From assembly GCA_036985935.1 (NCBI GenBank), contig BTQP01000003.1, positions 1-33,727 on the forward strand: a stretch of 33,727 nucleotides of DNA. Direction: 5' to 3'. This document shows positions 22,600 through 31,001 of the stretch, in pieces. Each line of letters begins with the position of its first letter. The stretch's first letter is position 1. Both the position numbers and the translations under genes were made by a program. Below the pieces are notes generated by a model. That model was not told the DNA's origin. It searched no databases and saw only the letters and a program-made list of their open reading frames with translations. This DNA is from JAMBLL01 sp036985935 (GTDB lineage Bacteria > Actinomycetota > Acidimicrobiia > Spongiisociales > UBA5794).

Positions 22600-24804
22600 T
22601 CAACTCCGTGACAACCATTCGGTATCTCGACCGAACAAGAGCGCCGCTTCCTCGATTATCCCCGCGACAAAGGATCCGTCCCGATCCCCATTCACCGCCA
22701 CCGTGGCAACGCTGCGTGCCGCTTCGAGCAGTTCGTGATCAGCAAGGATATCGCCGAGTTTGAGGTCGGCTGCCCCGGACTGAGACCCTGCAAACACCGT
22801 GCCCTGCCCACGAATCTCAAGATCAACTGTCGCGAGCTCGAAGCCGTCATTCGATGCGATCATCGCCTCGATCCGACGCTCGCCATCCTCGCCGTTTGCA
22901 TCTGTGGCGAGGATGCATAAACCACCGTGCTCACCGCGACCTACGCGTCCGCGAAGCTGATGCAGCTGACTGAGACCGAATCGTTCGGCACTGCGGATCA
23001 CCATCAACGTCGCGTTCGGAACGTCGATACCGACTTCGATCACGGTCGTTGCCACCAGGACGTCGATGTCCCCGTCGGCGAATCGGGCCATGATCTGTGC
23101 TTTGTCGACCGATTTCAGCTGTCCGTGAAGCAGCTCGATGCGTATGGCCGGCAACGACGAGCGCATCCTTGCGAACTCGGTTACTGCCGAGCGGGCCTCG
23201 ATCTTGTCGGAGGGCTCGACGAGCGGGCAGACAACGAATACCTGGCGGTTCTCCGCAACAGCGGCTTGCACGACCAGGTCGATCTCGTCGTCCGCGCTTT
23301 CAGGAACGGCTTCCGTCGCTATGGGCGAACGTCCCGGCGGTAGCTCGGCGATCACCGACACGTCGAGGTCTCCATAGAGCGTCATCGCAAGCGTGCGCGG
23401 TATCGGCGTTGCCGTCATGAGCAGAAGATCGGGGGTGCCCTCGCCCTCTGCCGCGTCTCGCAACACGACGCGTTGCTCAACGCCGAAGCGGTGCTGCTCA
23501 TCGACAACAGTCGTTCCAAGGGATCTGAACGCTACATCACTCTGTATCAACGCCTGCGTTCCGAAAGCGATGTCGATCGTGCCATCACGTAACCAGGCGA
23601 GTCCTTGATCCCTCGACACATCGCCTCTCACGAAGTTGACGGTCACCCGCCCCGACGTGAAAAGACCTATTCGCACCGGCCGATCCGCGGTCGACTCGTC
23701 CCCAAAGAACGACTGTGTGCCAGCAGCGCCGAGGTCCGTCGGCGCCGGCGCTAGGTCCGCAGAGCACAGCGCCCGCTCTGTGCCGAGATAGTGCTGCGTT
23801 GCAAGAACCTCGGTCGGCGCCATGACAGCGCTCTGATGACCACTCTCCACGGATGCGAGAAGTGCAACGATCATCACCACCGTCTTTCCGGATCCAACTT
23901 CACCCTGAAGCAATCGATGCATCGGTGTTGATTCGTCCATGTCCCCGAGAATCTCACCAAGAACCGTCTCTTGCGCTTCCGTGAGGTCGTATGGGAGCGA
24001 AACGAGGAACCTCTGCATCAATGGGCCCTTTGTCGCATTGCTGATGCCGACCTGTGACTCGAATTCATCATGAGCACGCACCCGCAAAGCCATTTGGATC
24101 CGAAGGAACTCGTCAAAGATGAGTCGGCGACGCGCCGGGGCAATATCGTCGTAGGCATCGGGCGAGTGAACATCGCGAATCGACTGGCTTCGGTCTACAA
24201 GCCCGTATGTCGCCAGAACGATGTCGGGGACCACGTCGGTGATTGGGAGCGAGCGCGCGACCGCGCTTGCGGCGACTTGCTTCACTCGTGCCGGGCCCAT
24301 CCCACCGATGCCGGCGTATACGGGCAGGATCTTGCCTGTCTGGCGGTCCCTGTCGTCCGAAAGTCGATCTACCGCTGGCGACTTCATCTGGAGCGACCCT
24401 TTGAACGAATCGATCTTGCCGCTCAGGGCTACCTGCTCGCCCTTTTCCAGCGAGATATACGGATTGAACCAGACGACACGGACGCTGGCAGACCCGTCCG
24501 AGACCCTTGCTTCAACCATCGTCCGACCGCGGGTTATCCGTCTCTTTGAGAAGGAGGTGACCGTTCCGCGTACGGTTACGTCCTCCCCGACGGGTGCCCC
24601 GGCGATCTCGGACATGTTCGACCGATCGAGATACCTTCTCGGCACCGTGAGAAGCAAATCGGCGATCGAGTCGATTTTCTGTTCGCTGAGTTTTCTCTTC
24701 GTAACTGCACCCACGCCCGTGAGCCGATCGACCTCGATGCCACAGAGGTAGGCAAGCGTGCGGTACGCATCTGCCCTCGTCGGTTCCTGTTCGGGAGTCG
24801 TCAT
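22600..24804 (-). CDS. recG: ATP-dependent DNA helicase RecG
   Basis: I place the start at ATG 24802-24804, giving 734 residues. The frame continues upstream to 25107, but that part would overlap rpmB on the other strand and does not look like RecG. An OB-fold wedge domain covers about 60-150 (GEDVTVRGTVTSFSKR). The helicase core has GEVGSGKT at 301-308, the DEQH box VVDEQHRFGVEQR at about 434-446, TATPIPRTLA, and LHQLRGRVGRG. RecG reverses stalled forks and processes recombination intermediates. Between motif Ia (APTEVLATQHY) and the DEQH box the protein looks about 30 residues longer than E. coli RecG. No clear ribosome-binding site precedes the start. Confidence 0.95.
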   Translation of the reverse strand: MTTPEQEPTRADAYRTLAYLCGIEVDRLTGVGAVTKRKLSEQKIDSIADLLLTVPRRYLDRSNMSEIAGAPVGEDVTVRGTVTSFSKRRITRGRTMVEARVSDGSASVRVVWFNPYISLEKGEQVALSGKIDSFKGSLQMKSPAVDRLSDDRDRQTGKILPVYAGIGGMGPARVKQVAASAVARSLPITDVVPDIVLATYGLVDRSQSIRDVHSPDAYDDIAPARRRLIFDEFLRIQMALRVRAHDEFESQVGISNATKGPLMQRFLVSLPYDLTEAQETVLGEILGDMDESTPMHRLLQGEVGSGKTVVMIVALLASVESGHQSAVMAPTEVLATQHYLGTERALCSADLAPAPTDLGAAGTQSFFGDESTADRPVRIGLFTSGRVTVNFVRGDVSRDQGLAWLRDGTIDIAFGTQALIQSDVAFRSLGTTVVDEQHRFGVEQRVVLRDAAEGEGTPDLLLMTATPIPRTLAMTLYGDLDVSVIAELPPGRSPIATEAVPESADDEIDLVVQAAVAENRQVFVVCPLVEPSDKIEARSAVTEFARMRSSLPAIRIELLHGQLKSVDKAQIMARFADGDIDVLVATTVIEVGIDVPNATLMVIRSAERFGLSQLHQLRGRVGRGEHGGLCILATDANGEDGERRIEAMIASNDGFELATVDLEIRGQGTVFAGSQSGAADLKLGDILADHELLEAARSVATVAVNGDRDGSFVAGIIEEAALLFGRDTEWLSRS

Positions 24805-24934
24805 CGTTGCGATGATGGTCTCATCACGGACACATTGCCACATGCGTGTGACAGGAAAACTCGCCATCGAGCCAGGACCCGAATACTGTTGTGCCGGTAG
24901 TATCCTCGCTTCGCACCTCAGGAGGTTTCCCGTT

Positions 24935-25123
24935 ATGGCATACAGATGTGAAGTCTGCGGCAAAGAACCGTGGACAGGCAAACAGGTCTCGTTCTCGCAC
25001 AAACGTTCTTCCAAGACGTGGCGACCCAACATCCAGAAGATCCGTGTCAAACATGGCAGCAACTCACGTCGCGCACGGGTTTGCACTTCGTGCATCAAAG
25101 CTGGCAAGGTCGAGAAGGTATGA
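24935..25123 (+). CDS. rpmB: 50S ribosomal protein L28 (zinc-binding form)
   Basis: This 62-residue protein starts at ATG 24935-24937 with AGGAGG nine bases before the start codon. It has CEVC at 5-8 and CTSC at 50-53 (zinc ligands), with SHKRSSKTWRPNIQKIRV between them, the L28 core. It sits in the 50S subunit near the E-site side. It is divergent from recG, with 130 bases between starts. TAGTAT at 24898-24903 could be a -10 box, but no good -35 is placed 17 bases upstream. The stop overlaps the next ATG (ATGA), so the following cold-shock-like gene is likely translated with it. Confidence 0.95.
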   Translation: MAYRCEVCGKEPWTGKQVSFSHKRSSKTWRPNIQKIRVKHGSNSRRARVCTSCIKAGKVEKV

Positions 25124-25332
25124 GCCAGGGCGTCGTCAAGACGTATGACGATGCAACAGGCATCGGCTTGATCGTTCGCGACGACGACCGCAGCGAGGTT
25201 CTCCTGAAACCGGGCAGCCTCGACGGATCACTGTTCCGATTCCTTCGACAGGGACAGAGGGTCCGATTCGACCAATCAGACGATGAGAAGCCCGTCGCAT
25301 CGAACCTTCGATTCGGTTCAGACGGCTACTGA
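25120..25332 (+). CDS. Degenerate cold-shock-domain protein coupled to L28
   Basis: This 70-residue protein starts at ATG 25120, overlapping the rpmB stop by four bases. Its layout follows a CspA fold: GVVKTYDDATGIGLI (1st-2nd strands), then DRSEVLLKPGSL, then FLRQGQRVRFDQSD, then KPVASNLRF. The nucleic-acid-binding motifs are altered. RNP1, normally KGFGFI, is TGIGLI at 13-18. RNP2, normally VFVH, is VLLK at 27-30. The Trp of KWF is replaced in KTY. The aromatic residues that stack on single-stranded RNA or DNA are therefore lost, so classic RNA-chaperone activity is doubtful. An OB-fold protein with a ribosome-linked job is an inference from the coupling. Confidence 0.7.
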   Translation: MSQGVVKTYDDATGIGLIVRDDDRSEVLLKPGSLDGSLFRFLRQGQRVRFDQSDDEKPVASNLRFGSDGY

Positions 25333-25379
25333 GCAAACGTAGGACGACCCGGCAATTCTGCCTCTGCTAGCCTTCGTCC

Positions 25380-25613
25380 ATGGTTCAGGCGTACATACTC
25401 ATTCAAACGGACAGCGGTCGTGCATCTGAGGTTGCCAAGGCGATCGCAAAGATCGACGGTGTCGATTCTTCCGAGGCTGTGACCGGTCCATACGACGTGA
25501 TCGTTGCAGCAAAAGCCGCAGACGTCGATGCATTGGGACACCTCGTTGTCACGCAGATCCAACCGGTCGTTGGCATCGTCCGAACACTGACCTGCCCCGT
25601 CGTTCGTCTGTAG
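25380..25613 (+). CDS. Stand-alone Lrp/AsnC ligand-binding (RAM) domain protein
   Basis: This 77-residue protein consists only of the AsnC/Lrp C-terminal domain: VQAYILIQTDSGRASEVAKA, then VTGPYDVIVAAKAADVDALG, then VGIVRTLTCPVVRL. The DNA-binding helix-turn-helix is missing, not truncated by a frameshift: the ORF starts at ATG 25380 after a 47-base gap and the family start fits. Such short RAM proteins are common in actinobacteria. They assemble into dimers and octamers that bind amino acids, possibly acting through a full-length Lrp partner. The target is unknown. It ends 20 bases before the convergent ddl stop. Confidence 0.85.
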   Translation: MVQAYILIQTDSGRASEVAKAIAKIDGVDSSEAVTGPYDVIVAAKAADVDALGHLVVTQIQPVVGIVRTLTCPVVRL

Positions 25614-25633
25614 CAAGTTCCTTCAGAGCTGGC

Positions 25634-26677
25634 TCAGCGAATGGCCAGGTTGCCGCGTTCGTCGTACCGCTCGATGGCCGCGTCCACGAGCCGGCTGCAC
25701 AGTTCTGGATACGTCAATCCGGATGCAATCCACACTTTGGGAAATCCTGATATCGATGTGAAACCCGGCAAGGTATTCACCTCATTGAACAGGAACCTGC
25801 GAGTGCCGTTTTCGTAGAAGAAATCGACCCGTGCAAGACCGGACAGGCCAAGCATCTCGAATATTCGCTCCGCGAGATCCCTCACCTGTCTCGACGCCTC
25901 AAGGGAAAGTTTGGCGGGCGCCTCGAACGAGCTCGTGTCGTCTTGATATTTCGCGTCGTATGTGTACCAACCGTCAGCGACGAGAACTTCGCCGGGAACC
26001 GAACTGATGGGTCCGTCAAGCACGCCAACCTCGATCTCACGAGCGGAGATGGCCTTCTCGACGACGACTTTCGTGTCGTATCGAAAAGCTTTGCTTATCG
26101 CTTCCTTCAAGGCGCCCTCGTCCGTCGCCTTTGAGATCCCCACCGAAGAGCCTTGTGCCGAGGGTTTCACGAATACCGGCAACCCGAGCGCTGTCATCGC
26201 CTCGCCGATAGCGATACTGGGATCGTCATCCCACTCCTTGCGGCGCACCGTGATCCATGGCGAGGTTGCGATTCCCTTCGAGGCCACGATCTGCTTCGTG
26301 AGATCCTTGTCCATGGCCAGTGCGCCACCGAGAACTCCACACCCGACGTAGGGAAGGTTGCACGTCTCGAGAGCACCTTGCACCGTCCCGTCCTCTCCAT
26401 ACGGTCCGTGGAGGACAGGGAACGCAACATCGAACTCGATCACGTCGTCCCCAACGGCGAGTGAACCTTCGGGAACCAGCAGCTCGACCTGGCGTCCTTC
26501 TGCTCGGAATGGTCGGAACGAGGGATCTGCGAGAAACCACGACCCGGATCGGTCGATGCCAACGGTAATCACCCGGTGTTTTGACTCGATGAGAGCGTCG
26601 TGCACGGACACTGCGGACGCGCACGAAACCTCATGTTCAGATGATCGTCCGCCGAAGAGAAGAAGCACTCGAGCCAT
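25634..26677 (-). CDS. ddl: D-alanine--D-alanine ligase
   Basis: This 347-residue protein starts MARVLLLFGGRSSEHEVS, the Ddl N-terminus. HGPYGEDGTVQG is at 90-101. The ATP-grasp core has GLPVFVKPSAQGSSVGISK, and the C-terminal metal site contains ARVDFFYE and NEVNTLPGFTSIS. The enzyme makes D-Ala-D-Ala with ATP for peptidoglycan precursors in the cytosol. The ATG at 26675-26677 lies 46 bases from the likely start of the divergent histidine kinase, so both promoters must share a very short space or reach into the genes. No clear ribosome-binding site is visible. It has no murF or mraY neighbour here. Confidence 0.97.
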   Translation of the reverse strand: MARVLLLFGGRSSEHEVSCASAVSVHDALIESKHRVITVGIDRSGSWFLADPSFRPFRAEGRQVELLVPEGSLAVGDDVIEFDVAFPVLHGPYGEDGTVQGALETCNLPYVGCGVLGGALAMDKDLTKQIVASKGIATSPWITVRRKEWDDDPSIAIGEAMTALGLPVFVKPSAQGSSVGISKATDEGALKEAISKAFRYDTKVVVEKAISAREIEVGVLDGPISSVPGEVLVADGWYTYDAKYQDDTSSFEAPAKLSLEASRQVRDLAERIFEMLGLSGLARVDFFYENGTRRFLFNEVNTLPGFTSISGFPKVWIASGLTYPELCSRLVDAAIERYDERGNLAIR

Positions 26678-26723
26678 GTCTGGAGGGTACCGTGTCAGTC
26701 AGAGAGAGCTAAGGATTGCGGTC

Positions 26724-28487
26724 GTGGGTGAACGAGATCTGATAATCGACTACCGGGTCAAAGTCGTCACCACGGGACTCATCGTCTCGTGGTTCGGCTT
26801 CGTCATCTTCGCCCTGTGGACCCTGTCCCTCGAGGACGTCGATACCGCTGCCACGATCATCGCTCTCGGTGGGTTCCTGTTCGGTCTCGTCATCTTGACG
26901 TTCGCCCCATGGCGATCACTTCTCGCCTCCCGCCTGGGAGACTGGCTTCTCGTGGTGTGGACCGTTGCCGCGATCCTGGCCGTGATGATGTTCGAGGTCC
27001 GGAGGGAGTTGCAACCCAACGGAATCGGTTTCCTGCTCGTCACGTTCTTCGCGGCAGCCACGCTCGTGTCGAATCGCACCCTGATCACGATCGGCGGGGT
27101 CTCTGGAATCGCATTTGCGGCCACGGTCATTGCCTTAAGCGGCTTCGACACCGCCACCCTTGGCGGGCATCTCTTGCCCTTCATCGGTGCGATCGTTTTC
27201 GTCCTACTGCTCTCGGTCGGTATCCGCGCCCAGCTCGACCAAACGAACGAGGCGTACCAACAGCTCGCCGACCGAGAATCGGCGCTCGCCATCCAGGAGC
27301 GTGAGCTCTCCCAGTTGTACGACGTGTCGCGAACCATCGGCGCCGGCTCGAAACTCAACGAGGTACTGCCAGAGCTCGTCGGCAGAGTCGCTCAGTCGGT
27401 CAACGCGCGGATCGGTCTCGTACTGCTCTACGACCCGGACGCTGAGCTCCTGGGCCTCATGTCCCCAATCTGGGTTTCCGGTCATACCGTGCATGCCGAC
27501 GACTTTCAGATGGCGCTCGACGAGTACGGAATCGGCCAGCGCGTCTTCATGAGCGGAGACGGTCAGATCCTCAACGAACTTGCGGAGGATGGCGTGAGGG
27601 ACCGTCTCGTTGGGGAACTCGAAGCTACCACGGTCGCGGCGGTTGCTCTCCGGATCGAGAACCGTACGATCGGTGTGCTACTCGTGGGCGACAAACCCGA
27701 CGGATTCTCAGAAAGCGACCTCGAGACACTCGAGTCAGTCGCAGCTCCGGCCGCTCTCGTCCTGAATCAGATGACGAGATACGAGGAAGCTCGTTCGGCG
27801 AGTGAGCGCATGGCCGAACTCGCCCAGATGAAGACAGATTTCGTGTCCGTTGTCTCTCACGAACTCCGAACTCCACTTACGTCCATCATCGGTGCCCTCG
27901 GAACACTCAAACGACCGGAGCTTGCGCCCGAAGATCCACGGGCGCGTTCCCTGATCGAAATGGCCGAGAAACAGTCGAACCGCCTCAGAACTCTGATCGA
28001 AGACCTGCTCGTGATGTCGCGCATCGAGGCGGATTCGTTGCCGATACGCCCGGAGGAAATCAAGCTCGATCCCTTCCTCGCCGATCTCATCGAGTCGTGG
28101 CCGAACGGTGACCGCGTCTCGTACGAGCCCGTCCCAGGAATGGGAACGGTGCGCTCGGACCCGGACCACCTCGCCCGGGTTGTGACGAACCTGCTTGACA
28201 ACGCTATGAAGTACGGCGGCGACGGTCAGATCGAACTGCAAACGACGGTGAGCAGGGGCGAGGTGCATCTGTCGGTCATCGATCACGGCCCGGGGATCCC
28301 GTACGACCAGCACGAGCAGATCTTCGAACGTTTCACACAACTTCAGCCGAACACGACTCGTTCAGAGGGCGGCGCGGGACTCGGTTTGTCGATCGTCAAG
28401 GGTCTTGTAGAAGCAATGGATGGACGGATCTGGTACGAACCGACCGTTGGTGGCGGCGCGACCTTCACCGTTGCAATCCCGACGTAG
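26724..28487 (+). CDS. Membrane-bound sensor histidine kinase with GAF domain
   Basis: The 587-residue reading uses GTG 26724-26726 with AAGGA eight bases upstream; an in-frame ATG at 26676 would overlap the ddl start. Five or six membrane helices fill residues 14-166. A short coil (170-198) leads to a GAF-like domain (about 200-345). HisKA has VVSHELRTPLTSII with the phospho-acceptor His379. The ATPase domain has the N box TNLLDNAMKYG (Asn493), G1 DHGPGIP and G2 GGAGLGLSIVKG. It should autophosphorylate and pass phosphate to a response regulator, but none is encoded nearby. The multi-helix input domain has no large outer loop, suggesting it senses the membrane or acts through the GAF domain. 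The signal is unknown. Confidence 0.9.
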   Translation: MGERDLIIDYRVKVVTTGLIVSWFGFVIFALWTLSLEDVDTAATIIALGGFLFGLVILTFAPWRSLLASRLGDWLLVVWTVAAILAVMMFEVRRELQPNGIGFLLVTFFAAATLVSNRTLITIGGVSGIAFAATVIALSGFDTATLGGHLLPFIGAIVFVLLLSVGIRAQLDQTNEAYQQLADRESALAIQERELSQLYDVSRTIGAGSKLNEVLPELVGRVAQSVNARIGLVLLYDPDAELLGLMSPIWVSGHTVHADDFQMALDEYGIGQRVFMSGDGQILNELAEDGVRDRLVGELEATTVAAVALRIENRTIGVLLVGDKPDGFSESDLETLESVAAPAALVLNQMTRYEEARSASERMAELAQMKTDFVSVVSHELRTPLTSIIGALGTLKRPELAPEDPRARSLIEMAEKQSNRLRTLIEDLLVMSRIEADSLPIRPEEIKLDPFLADLIESWPNGDRVSYEPVPGMGTVRSDPDHLARVVTNLLDNAMKYGGDGQIELQTTVSRGEVHLSVIDHGPGIPYDQHEQIFERFTQLQPNTTRSEGGAGLGLSIVKGLVEAMDGRIWYEPTVGGGATFTVAIPT

Positions 28488-28497
28488 GAGCCTGAGG

Positions 28498-29283
28498 TCA
28501 GTACCCCTCGGTCTCACCTGCGGCCACGGCATGGAACCCGCCATCGACGTGAACGATTTCGCCCGAGGTCGCGGTAGCGAAATCTGAGAGCAGGACACAC
28601 GCCATCTTCGCCACCGGCTCGGGGTCCCTGGGGTCCCATCCAAGAGGGGCCCGTAATTCCCATAGGTTCTCAAACCGCTCGAACCCTGGAATCGATTTCG
28701 CCGCAACGGTTCCGAGGGGGCCCGCTGCCACGAGGTTGGCCCGGATCCCCTCCTTGCCAAGGTACCGGGCGAGGTAACGGTTGACCGACTGAAGAGCCGA
28801 CTTCGAGACGCCCATCCAGTCGTATGCGGGCCACGCGAGCGAGTTGTCGAAATCGAGCCCGACCACTGCACCCCCTCCTGCCTTTGCGAACAGTGGGCGC
28901 AGTCCAGCCGTGAGCGTCTTGTAGGAAAACGCCGACGTCACGAACGCGATGCTCGCCGACTCAGCGGGAGTGTCGAGGAACGCTCCCCCGAGCGCGTCGT
29001 TGGGAGCGTAAGCGATTGCGTGCAACGCACCGTCGATGCCTCCCCACTTCTCGTCGAGTGCCGCGACGAGTGATTCCATGTGCTCGGGATCGTTGATGTC
29101 CAACTCGTACACATCCGCATCGTTTGGAAGTCGTTTGGCGGATCGTCTGGTGAGGGACAGGCCCCGCCCGAACCCTGTCAGGGCGACCGTCGCGCCTTGC
29201 TCCTGAGCGACGCGGGCAGTGTGCCACGCTATGGAATCGTCTGTGAGGACTCCCGTTATCAGTATTCGCTTTCCAGAAAGCAT
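28498..29283 (-). CDS. fabI: Enoyl-[acyl-carrier-protein] reductase, InhA-like FabI
   Basis: This 261-residue protein starts MLSGKRILITGV at ATG 29281-29283 with GAAGG upstream; ten more open codons upstream are rejected. The NADH site includes GVLTDDSIAW at 11-20. The catalytic region VGLDFDNSLAWPAYDWM holds Tyr154 and then Lys161 in VSKSALQSVNRY, with Phe145 matching InhA Phe149. It reduces trans-2-enoyl-ACP in fatty acid elongation. The D-F-D and P-A-Y-x-W-M blocks resemble mycobacterial InhA more than E. coli FabI. It may be transcribed with the four-helix membrane gene 41 bases upstream and converges on the histidine kinase, 10 bases apart. Confidence 0.95.
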   Translation of the reverse strand: MLSGKRILITGVLTDDSIAWHTARVAQEQGATVALTGFGRGLSLTRRSAKRLPNDADVYELDINDPEHMESLVAALDEKWGGIDGALHAIAYAPNDALGGAFLDTPAESASIAFVTSAFSYKTLTAGLRPLFAKAGGGAVVGLDFDNSLAWPAYDWMGVSKSALQSVNRYLARYLGKEGIRANLVAAGPLGTVAAKSIPGFERFENLWELRAPLGWDPRDPEPVAKMACVLLSDFATATSGEIVHVDGGFHAVAAGETEGY

Positions 29284-29324
29284 CGAAGACCCTTCATCGT
29301 CAACCAGAAACAATAGACAATTCG

Positions 29325-29696
29325 CTACGCGACGTTAGCCCAAGCCCGCAAACCAAGTCCCATCACGAAGAGAAGAAGGATGCCGTAGGTCAGCGCCGGT
29401 TTGCGCGCCATCGTCGTGCGGTACAGGTACGCCAACGTCAGAGTGACGACGATCACGACGCCATAGAACACGTGGAAGGAGTTGCCGGGTTTCAACCCGT
29501 TGCTGTAGAGGTACACACCCGCCGCGACCTGGATCAGGATCGTTGCGATCGCGATCCCGCGGGCCCAGATGAACGCGGGGGGTAGCTCACGTTTCACGAT
29601 TGCGGTGACCAGCCCCCAGAGGCCAACGATTCCCGTTGCACCGATCGCAACAAAGAACCACTGTTCGTGAAATCGAAGAACGGTGCTGAGATCCAA
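29325..29696 (-). CDS. Small four-helix membrane protein, unknown function
   Basis: This 123-residue protein has four hydrophobic segments at about 14-34, 45-65, 73-92 and 100-117. His10 sits before helix 1 and His75 at the start of helix 3. The start is TTG at 29694-29696 with GGAG six bases upstream. I do not recognise the family. Four helices with one or two His residues could suit a heme or quinone protein, but this is speculation. It lies upstream of fabI on the same strand and is divergent from the RNA methyltransferase gene, whose start is 72 bases away. Confidence 0.7.
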   Translation of the reverse strand: MDLSTVLRFHEQWFFVAIGATGIVGLWGLVTAIVKRELPPAFIWARGIAIATILIQVAAGVYLYSNGLKPGNSFHVFYGVVIVVTLTLAYLYRTTMARKPALTYGILLLFVMGLGLRAWANVA

Positions 29697-29768
29697 GACG
29701 GCTCCGATGTTGCGGGCTGCTTCAGTCGACTCCGCGAGCCGACATCATTGGGGTAGGTTATCGAAATC

Positions 29769-31001
29769 ATGGAACTGCACCCACACGACATGGCCCACGG
29801 AGGCGAAGCCGTTGCTCGCCACGATGGCAAGGCATATTTCATTCCAGGGGCGATGCCTGGAGAGGTCGTCGAGGCTACCGTGGTCGAGGACAAGGGGTCG
29901 TGGGCGAGAACCGCCCTCGTAGACGTCATCGCTTCGTCGCCACATCGTCGCGAGCCGCCGTGTCCGCACGCATCTGCGTGTGGGGGATGTCAGTGGCAGT
30001 TCGCCGACGAGGAAGAGCAGAGGCGCTGGAAGAGGGACACCGTTGTCGGGCAACTCACACACCTCGGAAAACTGAAGGACCCCAGGGTGAACGAGACGGT
30101 GGTTCCCGGCCCCGATCTTGGCTACCGAAACCGGATGGACTTTCGAACGGCCGACGGGAAGCCCGCGCTCTATCGATCTCGCTCCAACGACCTCGTGCCG
30201 CTCGACCAGTGTCTGTTGATGGTCCCGCAACTTCAGGATATGTTCGCGAAGCTCGGTGATCTTTCGGGTGTGGAACGCCTCACGCTTCGCACCGGCACAG
30301 CGACAGGCGATGTCGTAGCGATCATCGAGGGAGAGGTACCAGAAGAATCGGGGACGTGGGGAGCCCAGATCGTGCACCGCAAGGGCAGGGAGTTGACGGC
30401 CGTCGTCGGTGAAGGCAGCCTCACCGAGGTCGTTGACGGAGCGACCTTCACTGTCCCGGTGGATGGCTTCTTTCAGAACAACACAGCAGGGGCCGAAACG
30501 CTCGTCGCACTTGTTCGCGAGGCCCTCGAGGTCGAACCTGGCGATACGTTGCTCGATGGCTACTGCGGGGTCGGACTCTTCGGTGCCACCGTCGGGCGGG
30601 ACGCCGCACGAGTGGTCGGCCTGGACTCGACCCGATCAGCGGTGGACTACGCACGACACAACCTCACCGAAGCGGGTGTCGACCACAAGCTCATCACCGG
30701 GTCGTTCACCCAGGACATCGAACAGCTCGATGAATACTGGGATGTTGCGGTGGTTGATCCACCTCGCAAGGGCCTCGGCGAACGAGGCGTGGCCGCAGTA
30801 ACCGCGGCAATGCCGAGACGGATTGCCTATGTCGCATGCGATCCTGCGTCACTTGCCCGCGATACGCGAACACTCGCCAACTTCGGGTACGAGTTCGTCG
30901 AAGCGACCCCCGTCGACATGTTTCCGCAGACCTATCACATCGAGATCGTCGCGCGTTTCGACCGCGTGCAATCGGACGATGAGGAACCGCGCGCCACGTG
31001 A
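29769..31001 (+). CDS. Iron-sulfur 23S rRNA / tRNA (uracil-C5)-methyltransferase, TrmA/RlmD family
   Basis: This 410-residue protein has a short TRAM-like N-terminus (HDMAHGGEAVARHDGKAYF, GAMPGEVVEA). Four likely cluster cysteines follow: Cys65, Cys71, Cys74 and Cys148. The SAM domain has LLDGYCGVGLFGA near 261-273, FFQNN near 234-238, DPPRKGLG at 330-337, and the catalytic VACDPASLARD with Cys357. Family members methylate U747, U1939 or tRNA U54 at C5; the sequence does not tell me which, so no symbol is given. The ATG at 29769 is used. The stop overlaps the next start by four bases (GTGA), so the M90 peptidase gene is coupled to it. Confidence 0.9.
   Translation: MELHPHDMAHGGEAVARHDGKAYFIPGAMPGEVVEATVVEDKGSWARTALVDVIASSPHRREPPCPHASACGGCQWQFADEEEQRRWKRDTVVGQLTHLGKLKDPRVNETVVPGPDLGYRNRMDFRTADGKPALYRSRSNDLVPLDQCLLMVPQLQDMFAKLGDLSGVERLTLRTGTATGDVVAIIEGEVPEESGTWGAQIVHRKGRELTAVVGEGSLTEVVDGATFTVPVDGFFQNNTAGAETLVALVREALEVEPGDTLLDGYCGVGLFGATVGRDAARVVGLDSTRSAVDYARHNLTEAGVDHKLITGSFTQDIEQLDEYWDVAVVDPPRKGLGERGVAAVTAAMPRRIAYVACDPASLARDTRTLANFGYEFVEATPVDMFPQTYHIEIVARFDRVQSDDEEPRAT

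Noticed and set aside
24805..25107. N-terminal extension of recG by about 100 residues
   Set aside because: It overlaps rpmB on the opposite strand, shows no RecG similarity, and the ATG at 24802-24804 gives a normal-length protein.
26358..26723. Upstream extension of the histidine kinase
   Set aside because: It runs antisense through ddl. The GTG at 26724 has a ribosome-binding site and gives a sensible membrane N-terminus.
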